64,000 bases of DNA from BPGX01 sp037447455 (GCA_037447455.1 JBBIGQ010000003.1:124001-188000), one strand, 5' to 3'; counted from the first letter of the stretch, positions 35,482 to 44,008 are shown. Notes: generated by a model not told the origin, from the letters alone. A program made the numbers and translations.

Positions 35482-36252
35482 ATGAAAAAGCTATCAATTA
35501 TTTTAGGAGTCGGTGTATTAAGCACTACACTCAGCTACGCTCAGCTCGTAGATGAAAAAAATGTAACAGTAACTATGGATTTACAACCAGTGTTACAATT
35601 AAATATGACCACCCCGGATCAAATTGCTTTTGTATTTGATGAAATCCGTGAGTACTATGGGGGAATCTTGAAGTACGGTGCTACTATCTTAAAAGTATCT
35701 TCCTCTGTTTCTTGGGATCTTTACGCGGTAGGACATTCTCAAAATGGTACTTTCTGGGATCAACAAATGGCTTACAGTTCTGGTGGGGGGCCTAATAGCA
35801 GAAACACTCTGCCATTAAGTTTATTAGAGTTACGCCAATATCCTACTAACCCAAGAACGAATGGTTTATCGGGTACCTGGTTAGATTACAATACACCATT
35901 CGCACCTGCTAATGCACTAATTCCTGGACAAAACAGCGTGTATTATACTGCTGGTAACCCTTATGTAGCTCCTGCTGCTACTGAGAAATATATTGCCGGT
36001 GCTGCGGGCTTTATTGGTGGTGGTGGTGATGCAGTGGATGGTGGCTCTTTCTTGACAGCCGGTTCATTAGGTAGCAATTATTATTATGTATTAGATTATC
36101 GCATACTACCCGGTTTACCTGCTATTTTCCCTGCTGCAGGTACAAATGCTGGTTTACCAGAAGATTTAGTAACTTTGTTTGGTGCTAATTCGTACGCACA
36201 ACCTGGGGTTTATACCATGAATGTAAAATATGTATTAATGGAAGACCAATAG
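35482..36252 (+). CDS. Secreted beta-rich protein, putative major subunit of a chaperone-usher-like system
   Basis: 256 residues. It has a signal peptide (1-20, ending SYAQ) and no cysteine. The mature part opens with NVTVTMDLQPVLQLN, then a strand-rich core with FVFDEIREYYGGI, TILKVSSSVSWDLYAVG, and low-complexity Gly/Ala loops. It ends with DYRILPG and the C-terminal strand PGVYTMNVKYVLMEDQ. The alternating C-terminal strand ending at the very C-terminus is like pilin/Ig-type subunits. The next gene encodes a diverged paralogue. A strong stem-loop directly follows, suggesting that this is the most highly made product of the operon. No known family is recognised, so function comes from operon context. 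Confidence 0.7.
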   Translation: MKKLSIILGVGVLSTTLSYAQLVDEKNVTVTMDLQPVLQLNMTTPDQIAFVFDEIREYYGGILKYGATILKVSSSVSWDLYAVGHSQNGTFWDQQMAYSSGGGPNSRNTLPLSLLELRQYPTNPRTNGLSGTWLDYNTPFAPANALIPGQNSVYYTAGNPYVAPAATEKYIAGAAGFIGGGGDAVDGGSFLTAGSLGSNYYYVLDYRILPGLPAIFPAAGTNAGLPEDLVTLFGANSYAQPGVYTMNVKYVLMEDQ

Positions 36253-36277
36253 TGGTTCAAATTCTTAAACCTTTGAT

Positions 36278-36307
36278 CCTCCCTAATTCTCTCTTGAATT
36301 AGGGAGG
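36278..36307 (+). terminator. Intra-operon stem-loop after the first subunit gene
   Basis: CCTCCCTAATTC (278-289 of the 36-kb block) and GAATTAGGGAGG (296-307) form a perfect 12-bp stem with a 6-base loop. No T-run follows at once, so it is more likely a partial terminator or an mRNA 3' stabiliser than a full stop, and it would raise the first gene product over the downstream ones. Confidence 0.8.
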
Positions 36308-36342
36308 CATTGAAGGTTTGTTTTATTAAAAAAAATACTTTC

Positions 36343-36993
36343 GTGAGAAGTAAAAATTTGTTATTTTTTCAGATTATAATTTTTGTAGTATTAAGCATTA
36401 ATTTATTTTCGCAGGTCTGTCCTAACCCAATTACGAACAATTGCTCTGATGCGGTAGCGGGGACAAGTCGGTTTTATGTAGATGGACGAACTAATCTGGA
36501 TTTTACTTTTGACGATATGAATAAATATACTAGAGGAATTACTTATTCTGGTGCCACTCAATTACGTTTGAAAATAGATGAAATTAATCCCGGTTTCTGT
36601 AAATGGAAACTAATAATGATTGTGGAAAATAATGGGTACTTGCCGAATAACGAATGGGAACCCTTGGTATATTATGGAAGTTCAGGAAACAATCCTAATC
36701 TTAATCTTATCGAAGTGTCTGTTTGGAATGGCTGTGGAACGGCTTTATTTAATGGGGTCTTTAGAACCTTTTCAAATAATATAAATCAGGATACTTTAAG
36801 TATAATCCCTGATCTTGCTATACGCAATTTACCGGGTCCTTGTGATGGCACACACATCAACGGGCCAGGGAGTTATTTGACGGATTATAATGAATTTTCT
36901 TTTAATATAGATTATCGTATTACGCCAGGTTTTGCCTTAAGACCGGGCTCTTATCAAATACGCATTCGCTTTTGCCTTGTTGAAATTCCATAA
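36343..36993 (+). CDS. Secreted cysteine-containing paralogue, putative minor or tip subunit
   Basis: 216 residues from the GTG at 36343, which gives a clean signal peptide (about 1-23, ending LFSQ); an in-frame TTG at 36310 would give an unusual longer start. Six cysteines follow, in VCP, NNCSD, GFCKW, GCGTA, PCDG and RFCLV, enough for three disulfides. It shares the subunit plan with the upstream gene: FTFDDMNKYTRGITYSGATQL aligns with FVFDEIREYYGGILKYGATIL, and NIDYRITPG with DYRILPG, and it also ends in a long beta strand. It is likely a second subunit, for example an adhesin or tip, exported the same way. Confidence 0.7.
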   Translation: MRSKNLLFFQIIIFVVLSINLFSQVCPNPITNNCSDAVAGTSRFYVDGRTNLDFTFDDMNKYTRGITYSGATQLRLKIDEINPGFCKWKLIMIVENNGYLPNNEWEPLVYYGSSGNNPNLNLIEVSVWNGCGTALFNGVFRTFSNNINQDTLSIIPDLAIRNLPGPCDGTHINGPGSYLTDYNEFSFNIDYRITPGFALRPGSYQIRIRFCLVEIP

Positions 36994-36996
36994 TAG

Positions 36997-39987
36997 ATGC
37001 AGAAGGTTAAGAACATATATAAATCATTGAGGTACTATTTTTTACTGTGCCTTGTAGGGGGTATTGTTTATGATTCAAGTTTTGCTCAAAATGATACGAT
37101 TAAAAATAACATTGTAAAAAATACAGATACTACTAATTTGCTCCCCATTATTAAAGGACAACCGAATATCTATGGGCTTATTTTAAATTTTAATAAAGAT
37201 ACCGTTACCTTTAACAAAGGTGAAATTATTTCAAATGTATTATATATAAAAAACGATGGAAGCAAAAATTATCGTTTTACTGTACAGATGATTGTACCTA
37301 ATGAATGGACGCCTATCGGACTGCAAACTAAAACCTTTCAATTAGATGCCGGAAAAGAAATGTTTATTCCTGTCAGTGTCATTCCCCGGATGAAAGTTTC
37401 AGGCAATGCTCAGGTTTTAGTTACAGCGTTTATACAAAATGCGGATAACCCTGATGAAGTGTTAGGAACTGTGTTTTTCCAAAGTATTTACAACAAAAAA
37501 ACAGCGTGGAAAGTTTCTGCAGATGTCAGTAAAATCTACCTAAAAAACAATCAGGATTCTGTATCCTTTCGTCTAAATGCTTCCAATTTGGGAAACACCA
37601 ATCAAGATATTATTATCAATCTCAAGAAAAATAAAACGAATATTTCTGTAAAAGATTCTATTAAAAATGAAAATTTTGAAACAAAAACAATCAGCTTGAA
37701 GCCCATGCAGGATACTACTTTTCATTTACGATTTATTAAAGAAAAAGAAAGAAGAAATGAACGTTTACTGGATATTGACAATTACAAACCGGTTTCTGCC
37801 GGAATACCTGAAAAATATCATTTAAATTTTTCTTCTCAATCGCCGCGACCGGATGAGAAAAACGCGTTTCAATCTGGTGCTAAATTAGAATTTATTAAAT
37901 TGAATGACGAAGTACAGGGCAATATCTATCAATCCAATCGCTTGCCTTTGATTATGGACATTAATACATACAATATTTTAGGCGCTTCACCAGCAATGAA
38001 TATATGGATCTATGGCAATGCTACTTTGGAAAACAATCAAAATGTGGCTTACAACTTTCAAAGTTTTTTCAATCAAAACTTTTTGAGTGATAATTTTCTG
38101 AAGCAAACGACATTTTTTATTTTTTATTCTAATCCTAAAATGGCCGCACAAATTGGGAATGGTGGAATTTATACTATTGGTGCCTTTCCCGGTTCTTTTA
38201 ACGTAAGAGGAGAGTACAAATTTAATTTATCCCACAAAGCAGGGGTGTTTTATTCTCAAAATCCGCAAATATGGTTTCAGCCCACTTCACAGACCGCAGG
38301 CGCTTATTATGAGTTTCTAAAAAGTAATAAAATACGAGTGTATTCTCAATATGCACACACCAGAAGTTTAATTTCTAATTTATCTGCCGATATTTTAAAT
38401 CTTCAATCCAGTTATTCTATATTTAAAGGACATTCGTTTGGAATAAGAGGTGGATTAAGCCGAAGAGTAAAGAACGACACAGCCACATTGGGATACTATG
38501 CAGGTACGAATTATAGCGGAATTTTTAGCAAGCAATGGACTTTACAAATCAGCAATTTTTATTTTGCGCCAGCATTTGGAGTATTTAGCCAAGAACGTTT
38601 TAATAATTTATTAAACCTTTCTTACAAAATTAAACAGAATTCTATTTTAATGCTACGCAGTAATCTTTTTATGTACAAAATAATTCAAAGTCAAAATTAT
38701 TTGGATTATCAAATGAATAATGAGTTGTTTCATCAATTATTAGGCACAAAAGTTGGAAATTTAAGTTATTCAGGTTTCTATAATTTATTTTACATCCGAA
38801 AGTTTATGATTCATTCCAGAGGTTTAGGATTAAATACCAACGTGTACGCTTCGGATAAATTCTTAAGGTATTATTTTACACTTCGTGCCGGCTATAACTA
38901 TTCACCCGACACATTAAGAAAAAATTTCTTTTTTACACAATTGGGAACGCAAGTATTTTACAAAACATTATCTGTCAACATTCGCTATTTATTAGGCAAT
39001 CTAACCATTGATGAGCGCTTTTATGCCTTAAATAATTTCTCTGTTCCGCAGTTTTTCTCAATATCTGCAAGGCATCAATACCAATTCAAAGCACGAAATT
39101 TTGTTACAGAAAATTATGCAGGTTATAGCGTTTCAACAATTAATTATACCAACATTTACTGGCAACCCAATTTCTTTTACTATAGCAACAATGGATGGCG
39201 TTTCAGAGCATATGCCGAAGTGAACTGGAACCGATTAAGACAATTTAATGACTTCTTTGGATCACCTTCTTTGTCCAATACTAATTCTAATACTGGACAA
39301 TGGGTGTTTAATATATTTTTAGGATTTGGAATACGAAAAGAATTTTCATTGCCTTTGCCTTATAGCAAAAAACATTTTGTTAATCTTGTATTCCTGCCTT
39401 TCTTTGACTTAAATGGAGACGGTAAAAAACAAGATGAAGAAAAAACACTTGAAAATGTGGTCATCAGAATTTATAATGAACAGAAAAATGAAGAATACGA
39501 AATGCTAACGAATAAAAAAGGAATGGCTACTTTAAAGAATGTTGAAACGGGTGTATATAATTGGAATGTATGGTCATTAGAGGATTTAGGTGGATGGTTT
39601 CCGCACATTGCTGATTCTATCAATATCTCTACTGGAGGTATTCAATATATACCATTTGTCAGAGGCGTAAAAATTGTTGGAAAAGTATATTTACAACGCG
39701 ATAAAAATTCCCCGGACGCTGATAAAAAGTTGGATTTATCAAGAATAAAAATTACCTGTCAAAATTCTAAAACATATACTACTATTACAGACAATGAAGG
39801 AAACTTTGAAATATTCGTGCCGGCAGGTAAATACACTATTACAATGGATGAAAAAATTCTTGGAACAAAATTTAAATTATTACAAAACAATATTGAAATA
39901 CAAGTAGATGATAAATATTCTAATATCTTTATTCCTTTTCATATCATTGAAAAACCTAAAAAAGTAAAATTCGTTAAACCAGAATAA
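36997..39987 (+). CDS. Large outer-membrane protein, usher-like
   Basis: 996 residues. A signal peptide (about 1-30) precedes two Ig-like/NEW3-like domains (about 48-265: KGEIISNVLYIKNDG, QLDAGKEMFIPVSVIP, DSVSFRLNASNLGN). Then comes a long run of alternating aromatic strands (about 280-800), enough for a barrel of ~24 strands. Then a calcium-loop-like DLNGDGKKQDEE (about 807-818), and two C-terminal carboxypeptidase-regulatory-like beta domains (LENVVIRIYNEQ, and TTITDNEGNFEIFVPAGKYTI). Ushers of the CS1/archaic type also combine a barrel with such C-terminal domains. The order next to two subunits and a chaperone-like gene supports an usher role. No sequence signature of the classical usher family was seen. 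Confidence 0.65.
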   Translation: MQKVKNIYKSLRYYFLLCLVGGIVYDSSFAQNDTIKNNIVKNTDTTNLLPIIKGQPNIYGLILNFNKDTVTFNKGEIISNVLYIKNDGSKNYRFTVQMIVPNEWTPIGLQTKTFQLDAGKEMFIPVSVIPRMKVSGNAQVLVTAFIQNADNPDEVLGTVFFQSIYNKKTAWKVSADVSKIYLKNNQDSVSFRLNASNLGNTNQDIIINLKKNKTNISVKDSIKNENFETKTISLKPMQDTTFHLRFIKEKERRNERLLDIDNYKPVSAGIPEKYHLNFSSQSPRPDEKNAFQSGAKLEFIKLNDEVQGNIYQSNRLPLIMDINTYNILGASPAMNIWIYGNATLENNQNVAYNFQSFFNQNFLSDNFLKQTTFFIFYSNPKMAAQIGNGGIYTIGAFPGSFNVRGEYKFNLSHKAGVFYSQNPQIWFQPTSQTAGAYYEFLKSNKIRVYSQYAHTRSLISNLSADILNLQSSYSIFKGHSFGIRGGLSRRVKNDTATLGYYAGTNYSGIFSKQWTLQISNFYFAPAFGVFSQERFNNLLNLSYKIKQNSILMLRSNLFMYKIIQSQNYLDYQMNNELFHQLLGTKVGNLSYSGFYNLFYIRKFMIHSRGLGLNTNVYASDKFLRYYFTLRAGYNYSPDTLRKNFFFTQLGTQVFYKTLSVNIRYLLGNLTIDERFYALNNFSVPQFFSISARHQYQFKARNFVTENYAGYSVSTINYTNIYWQPNFFYYSNNGWRFRAYAEVNWNRLRQFNDFFGSPSLSNTNSNTGQWVFNIFLGFGIRKEFSLPLPYSKKHFVNLVFLPFFDLNGDGKKQDEEKTLENVVIRIYNEQKNEEYEMLTNKKGMATLKNVETGVYNWNVWSLEDLGGWFPHIADSINISTGGIQYIPFVRGVKIVGKVYLQRDKNSPDADKKLDLSRIKITCQNSKTYTTITDNEGNFEIFVPAGKYTITMDEKILGTKFKLLQNNIEIQVDDKYSNIFIPFHIIEKPKKVKFVKPE

Positions 39988-39999
39988 ACAGTTATAGTT

Positions 40000-40941
40000 A
40001 TGAAAAAAAATTATGTTTGGATAGCTCTTTTTGGTATTTGTGTCAATTATTTCATTGCTCAACAAGATACCACTAATAATGTAATCAAAAAAGATACAGC
40101 CCAACCTTCCGTGCCCACTCCATCCAAGGATACGAAAATTCCAAAAAGTAATTATCCTTCTGTTGCCGATACGGCTTTTGACGATGCCGGCGTTTCAGTA
40201 AGCCCTTCTTCAATGCACTTATCTATCAAGCCCGGACAAACTGAAGTTAAAGAAATTAAAGTGAAAAATTTTACAAAGAAAACTCATAAGTTTCAAGTAA
40301 GTTTTTCAGATTTTGAAATGGGTGCTAATGGCAAACCTCTATCCATTAAAAACAGAGACAGTAGCACTTATGGCTTGTCCAAATGGATTAATGCAGCACC
40401 TACTTATTTTGAATTAAAACCGGGTCAGGAAACAAAAGTTAAACTAACTATTTCTATTCCCAACGCCCCCGAAGGATACAAAGCCCACTGGACTATAGTA
40501 ACAATAGATATGCTACCAGATAGACCACCACTGGATGTTCAGTCAAGTGATAAAACCATTGCATTTGGGATTATTCCATCTTTTGGATTTGGAGTATATG
40601 TTTATCAAAACCCGCCGAATGTATTGGTCAACAAATTAGCCATAAAACAATTTGCAATGGTTGAAAAAGATGGGAAAAAACAAATCAAATTTGAAGTGAA
40701 AAATATAGGCGATGGAATTAGCTATTGTAAATCCTACATAGAACTTACTAATTTGAATACAGGTCAGCAGCAACGTTTAAAAGTAAAAAACTTCACAATC
40801 CTTCCGCAATTCAACAGAGAATTTTATTACGACTTAGATGAATTAAAACTAAAGCCTGGCAAATATCAGGTAATGGGCGTTATTGATTTTGGTAGTGATG
40901 AAGAAATTCTGGCCACTGAAATGGAAATTGAAATAAAATAA
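40000..40941 (+). CDS. Periplasmic two-domain Ig-like protein, putative chaperone
   Basis: 313 residues. It has a signal peptide (about 1-20), a short Pro/Thr/Ser linker and then two beta-sandwich domains. Domain 1 (about 65-180) starts VSVSPSSMHLSIKPGQTEVKEIKVKN and ends with YFELKPGQETKVKLTISIPNAPEGYKAHW, the pattern of the N-terminal domain of PapD-like and DUF916-like chaperones. Domain 2 (about 195-313) has IKFEVKNIGDG and ends with LKPGKYQVMGVIDFGSDEE. The family similarity is by eye and remote. It closes the four-gene operon at 12 bases from the usher-like gene. Confidence 0.65.
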   Translation: MKKNYVWIALFGICVNYFIAQQDTTNNVIKKDTAQPSVPTPSKDTKIPKSNYPSVADTAFDDAGVSVSPSSMHLSIKPGQTEVKEIKVKNFTKKTHKFQVSFSDFEMGANGKPLSIKNRDSSTYGLSKWINAAPTYFELKPGQETKVKLTISIPNAPEGYKAHWTIVTIDMLPDRPPLDVQSSDKTIAFGIIPSFGFGVYVYQNPPNVLVNKLAIKQFAMVEKDGKKQIKFEVKNIGDGISYCKSYIELTNLNTGQQQRLKVKNFTILPQFNREFYYDLDELKLKPGKYQVMGVIDFGSDEEILATEMEIEIK

Positions 40942-41006
40942 AAACATTTTTATACAATCTCTGTTTAGTAACAATTGTTGTTTCAGTAATAAATGCTGAA
41001 AAAATA

Positions 41007-41038
41007 AAAAGCCCTTTTTCATCCGAAAAGGGGCTTTT
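41007..41038. terminator. Bidirectional terminator between chaperone gene and tRNA-Gln
   Basis: AAAAGCCCTTTTTC (41007-41020) pairs with GAAAAGGGGCTTTT (41025-41038), a 14-bp stem with one G-U pair and a 4-base loop. On the reverse strand a long T-run follows, so it terminates tRNA-Gln. On the forward strand it ends the chaperone operon. A smaller TTTCAG/CTGAAA hairpin lies just before, at about 40980-41000. Confidence 0.85.
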
Positions 41039-41043
41039 ATCAG

Positions 41044-41115
41044 TTGTCCGACCAGGACTCGAACCTGGAGTCTTCTGAACCAAAATCAGACGTGTTGCCA
41101 TTACACCATCGGACA
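41044..41115 (-). tRNA. tRNA-Gln (anticodon TTG)
   Basis: Reverse-strand cloverleaf of 72 bases. The acceptor stem is TGTCCGA with TCGGACA, the D arm is GTGTAATGGCAACAC, the anticodon stem TCTGA/TCAGA encloses TTTTGGT with anticodon TTG, and the T arm has CCAGG-TTCGAGT-CCTGG. CCA is not encoded. The leader immediately before the 5' end is GTTGTCCGAC, a second copy of the acceptor strand that can pair with the 3' region. Confidence 0.95.
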
Positions 41116-41138
41116 GTCGGACAACTTTAATTGAGCGG

Positions 41139-41171
41139 CAAATATACATTATTATTTCTTAATTTTCCAAA
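41139..41171 (-). promoter_or_regulatory. Bacteroidota promoter of tRNA-Gln
   Basis: On the reverse strand TTTG (41168-41171) is followed after 21 bases by TATATTTG (41139-41146), a full -33/-7 match. Transcription would start about 16 bases before the mature tRNA, so the leader repeat is in the precursor. Confidence 0.75.
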
Positions 41172-41396
41172 TTCAAAATAAACCGAAAAACGTTTTTGGA
41201 TAATTTTAGGATAAAAATTATCCATATAAAAAATAACATTCATTCAATAAATTGATGTAGCAAAACCTTTTGTTAAATGTTTGTTCTAAAAAACTTTTTG
41301 CTAGTGAACAGACGCACTATTTCTATTTTTGATACCGGTAAAGCGATTCAGTTGATAGAGCGGATCTATTGTGAACTACAAATAACAATTACTCTT

Positions 41397-41954
41397 CTAC
41401 TTTTTCTTTTTAGGTGCAAGAATGATCTGCATTTTCTTGCCTTCTAATTTAGGAAGGTCTTCTGGTGCACCGAACTCTTCTAATTCTGTAGCAAATCGCA
41501 TCAGTAATTCTTCACCTTTTTCTTTGAATACAATTTCTCTTCCCTTAAACATAATATAAGCCCGTACTTTACAACCATCTTTTAAGAACTCTTCGGCGTG
41601 CTTTTTCTTAAAAGCAAAATCGTGTTCATCAATATGAGGTGAAAAACGGATGTCTTTTACAATGACCTTGGCGGTTTTGGCTTTGATTTCTTTTTCTTTT
41701 TTCTTTTTTTCATAGAGGAACTTACCGTAGTCAATGACTTTACATACCGGTGGTTGAGCGTTGGGAGCAATTTCTACCAGGTCCAGCCCTTTTTCCTGAG
41801 CGATGGACAGTGCCTGTTCAAGAGGAACAATGGAAGGCTCTATGCCATCGCCTACAATCCGTACTTCTTTTGCTTTAATGTTTCCGTTGATTCTATGTTC
41901 GTGTTGTTTTACTCCAGGACGAATAAATCCTTCTTTTAGTCCTTTTTTACTCAT
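41397..41954 (-). CDS. infC: Translation initiation factor IF-3
   Basis: 185 residues. The N-terminal domain has HRINGNIKAKEVRIVGD and EIAPNAQPPVCKVIDYGKFLYE, the linker is Lys-rich, and the C-terminal domain has RFSPHIDEHDFAFK and KVRAYIMFKGREI. It binds the 30S subunit and controls start-codon choice. The start here is ATG, whereas IF-3 genes elsewhere often use a rare ATT. It follows thrS by 78 bases. The usual downstream genes rpmI and rplT are missing: only ~280 noncoding bases and tRNA-Gln follow. Confidence 0.95.
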   Translation of the reverse strand: MSKKGLKEGFIRPGVKQHEHRINGNIKAKEVRIVGDGIEPSIVPLEQALSIAQEKGLDLVEIAPNAQPPVCKVIDYGKFLYEKKKKEKEIKAKTAKVIVKDIRFSPHIDEHDFAFKKKHAEEFLKDGCKVRAYIMFKGREIVFKEKGEELLMRFATELEEFGAPEDLPKLEGKKMQIILAPKKKK

Positions 41955-42032
41955 TGATTAATTTATTTTTTGACAAGTTTTTTGATAGTAGAATTTTTGT
42001 AACATTACTCCACAAAGAAATGACCATTGACA

Positions 42033-43970
42033 TTACTTATAATTTTTCACGATATCAGAAATGCGTTGAATAAACTCTGTTACAGGCATTGTGCCAATAT
42101 CACCTACTTTATGTTGTCGCACGGCAACCGACTGGGTTTGTGCTTCTTTTTCTCCAATGATGAGCATAAACGGAATTTTCATCAACTCACTTTCTCTGAT
42201 TTTTTTACCAATTTTCTCATTTCTATCATCCAGCAAAACTCTTATGTTATTTTCAGAGAGCAAATGTACAATATTTTCTGCATACAAATTAAATTTTTCT
42301 GAAATCGGTAAAACGGCTACTTGTTGGGGCGAAATCCATACCGGCAAATTACCGCCCGTATGTTCTAATAAAAGTGCAATAAAACGTTCTAAAGAACCAA
42401 AGGGTGCCCGATGAATCATCACTGGTCTGTGTTTTTGATTGTCCGCACCAGCGTATTCCAATTGAAAGCGTTCGGGCAAATTGTAATCTACCTGAATGGT
42501 TCCTAATTGCCATTTTCTGCCAATGGCATCTTTTACCATAAAATCTAATTTAGGTCCATAAAAGGCCGCTTCACCGTATTCAATTTTGGTTTTCAGCCCT
42601 TTTTCTTGGGCGGCTTCTATAATTGCTTGCTCTGCTTTTTCCCACACTTCTTCACTACCGATGTATTTAGATTTGTTTTCCATATCGCGTAATGAAATCT
42701 GGGCGATATAATCTTTAAATTCAAAAATTTCAAACACCTTTAATACAATATCAATGACTTTCTTAAATTCTTCTTTTACTTGTTCGTTGGTACAAAAGAT
42801 GTGTGCATCGTCTTGAGTAAAGCCGCGAACGCGGGTAAGTCCGTGCAACTCGCCGTGTTGTTCATAGCGGTATACTGTACCAAATTCTGCCAGACGTAAT
42901 GGCAAATCTTTGTAAGAGCGTGGGATGGACTTGTATATTTCACAATGGTGAGGGCAGTTCATGGGTTTTAAGAAAAACTCTTCGCCTTCTTGTGGTGTAC
43001 GAATGGGTTGAAAAGCGTCTTTGCCGTATTTTTCGTAGTGTCCGGAAATAACATAGAGTTGCTTTTGCGCAATGTGTGGGGTAACAACAGGTTGATAGCC
43101 GTTTTTATTTTGTATTTTTCTCAGAAATTGCTCTAATTCATAACGAATAGTAATTCCTTTTGGAAGCCAGAGTGGCAGTCCCATGCCTACATTTTCTGAA
43201 AAAGTAAAGAGTTCTAATTCTTTTCCGATTTTCCGATGATCACGTTTTTTGGCTTCTTCTAACTGATGTAGAAATTCTTTAAGTTCGCTTTCTTTTGGAA
43301 AGGAGATGCCGTAAATTCGTGTGAGCATTTTATTTTTCTCATCACCTTTCCAATAAGCACCTGCTACAGTCAGCAATTTCACTCCTTTTATGTATCCTGT
43401 GTGAGGTACGTGAGGACCACGACACAAATCGGTGAATGTGCCTTGTGTATAAAAAGTGATTTCACCATCGTTCAATCGCTCTAATAAATCCAATTTGTAG
43501 GGGTCGTTTTTTTCTTTGAAGTAGTCAATAGCATCTTTTTTAGGAATTTCTTTACGAATGTAAGGATTGTTTTGTTTGGCCAATTCCATCATTCGTTTTT
43601 CAACGGCTTCAAGATCATTCAAAGTAATTTTTTTATCACCGGTATCTATATCGTAATAAAAACCATTCTCAACAGGCGGGCCTACCCAGAATTTTACCCC
43701 CGGAAAAAGTTGCTCGATGGCTTCTGCCATAAGATGAGCAGAGGAATGCCATAGAGTTGCTTTACCTTCATCGTCTTCCCAGCTGAGTAGTCGGAGTTGA
43801 CAATCTTTATAAAGAGGGCTTGTTGCATCACATACTTCTCCATCTACCAGTGTTGCCAATACTTTTTTAGCAAGTGAATGGCTAATGCTTTCAGCAATTT
43901 GTAAAGAGGTAGTTCCTTTGGCATATTCTTTTACAGAACCGTCGGGTAGAGTTACTTTAATTTGTTCCAT
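42033..43970 (-). CDS. thrS: Threonyl-tRNA synthetase
   Basis: 645 residues, full length. The TGS domain is at 1-62, the editing domain carries HSSAH (75-79, with His75 and His79) and the later CRGPHVPH region, and the class II core has the zinc Cys in MNCPHHCEIY, with motif 2 RYEQHGELHGLTRVRGF and motif 3 near the end in HRAPFGSLERFIALLLEH. The anticodon-binding domain follows (about 545-645). It charges tRNA-Thr and deacylates Ser-tRNA-Thr. A TACTTTTG -7 box lies upstream on the same strand. Confidence 0.97.
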   Translation of the reverse strand: MEQIKVTLPDGSVKEYAKGTTSLQIAESISHSLAKKVLATLVDGEVCDATSPLYKDCQLRLLSWEDDEGKATLWHSSAHLMAEAIEQLFPGVKFWVGPPVENGFYYDIDTGDKKITLNDLEAVEKRMMELAKQNNPYIRKEIPKKDAIDYFKEKNDPYKLDLLERLNDGEITFYTQGTFTDLCRGPHVPHTGYIKGVKLLTVAGAYWKGDEKNKMLTRIYGISFPKESELKEFLHQLEEAKKRDHRKIGKELELFTFSENVGMGLPLWLPKGITIRYELEQFLRKIQNKNGYQPVVTPHIAQKQLYVISGHYEKYGKDAFQPIRTPQEGEEFFLKPMNCPHHCEIYKSIPRSYKDLPLRLAEFGTVYRYEQHGELHGLTRVRGFTQDDAHIFCTNEQVKEEFKKVIDIVLKVFEIFEFKDYIAQISLRDMENKSKYIGSEEVWEKAEQAIIEAAQEKGLKTKIEYGEAAFYGPKLDFMVKDAIGRKWQLGTIQVDYNLPERFQLEYAGADNQKHRPVMIHRAPFGSLERFIALLLEHTGGNLPVWISPQQVAVLPISEKFNLYAENIVHLLSENNIRVLLDDRNEKIGKKIRESELMKIPFMLIIGEKEAQTQSVAVRQHKVGDIGTMPVTEFIQRISDIVKNYK

Positions 43971-44000
43971 AATGATTTTGTCTCAATTTATAAAGGTTGG

Positions 44001-44008
44001 CAAAAGTA
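44001..44008 (-). promoter_or_regulatory. Bacteroidota -7 box for thrS-infC
   Basis: Reverse-strand TACTTTTG lies 30 bases before the thrS ATG, with TTG at 44034-44036 about 25 bases further up, slightly wide for a -33 element. Confidence 0.55.

Noticed and set aside
35482..36993. Reading the two subunits as type IX secretion cargo
   Set aside because: No C-terminal sorting domain of the type IX kind is seen. The C-terminus ends in a plain beta strand, and the operon has its own outer-membrane and periplasmic partners.
41116..41396. Search for rpmI/rplT or a small gene downstream of infC
   Set aside because: No ORF of ribosomal protein size or composition is present. I treat the region as noncoding apart from the tRNA promoter and the leader repeat.
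42091..42414. 107-codon forward ORF inside thrS
   Set aside because: Antisense to the conserved anticodon-binding region of ThrS, with no independent evidence.
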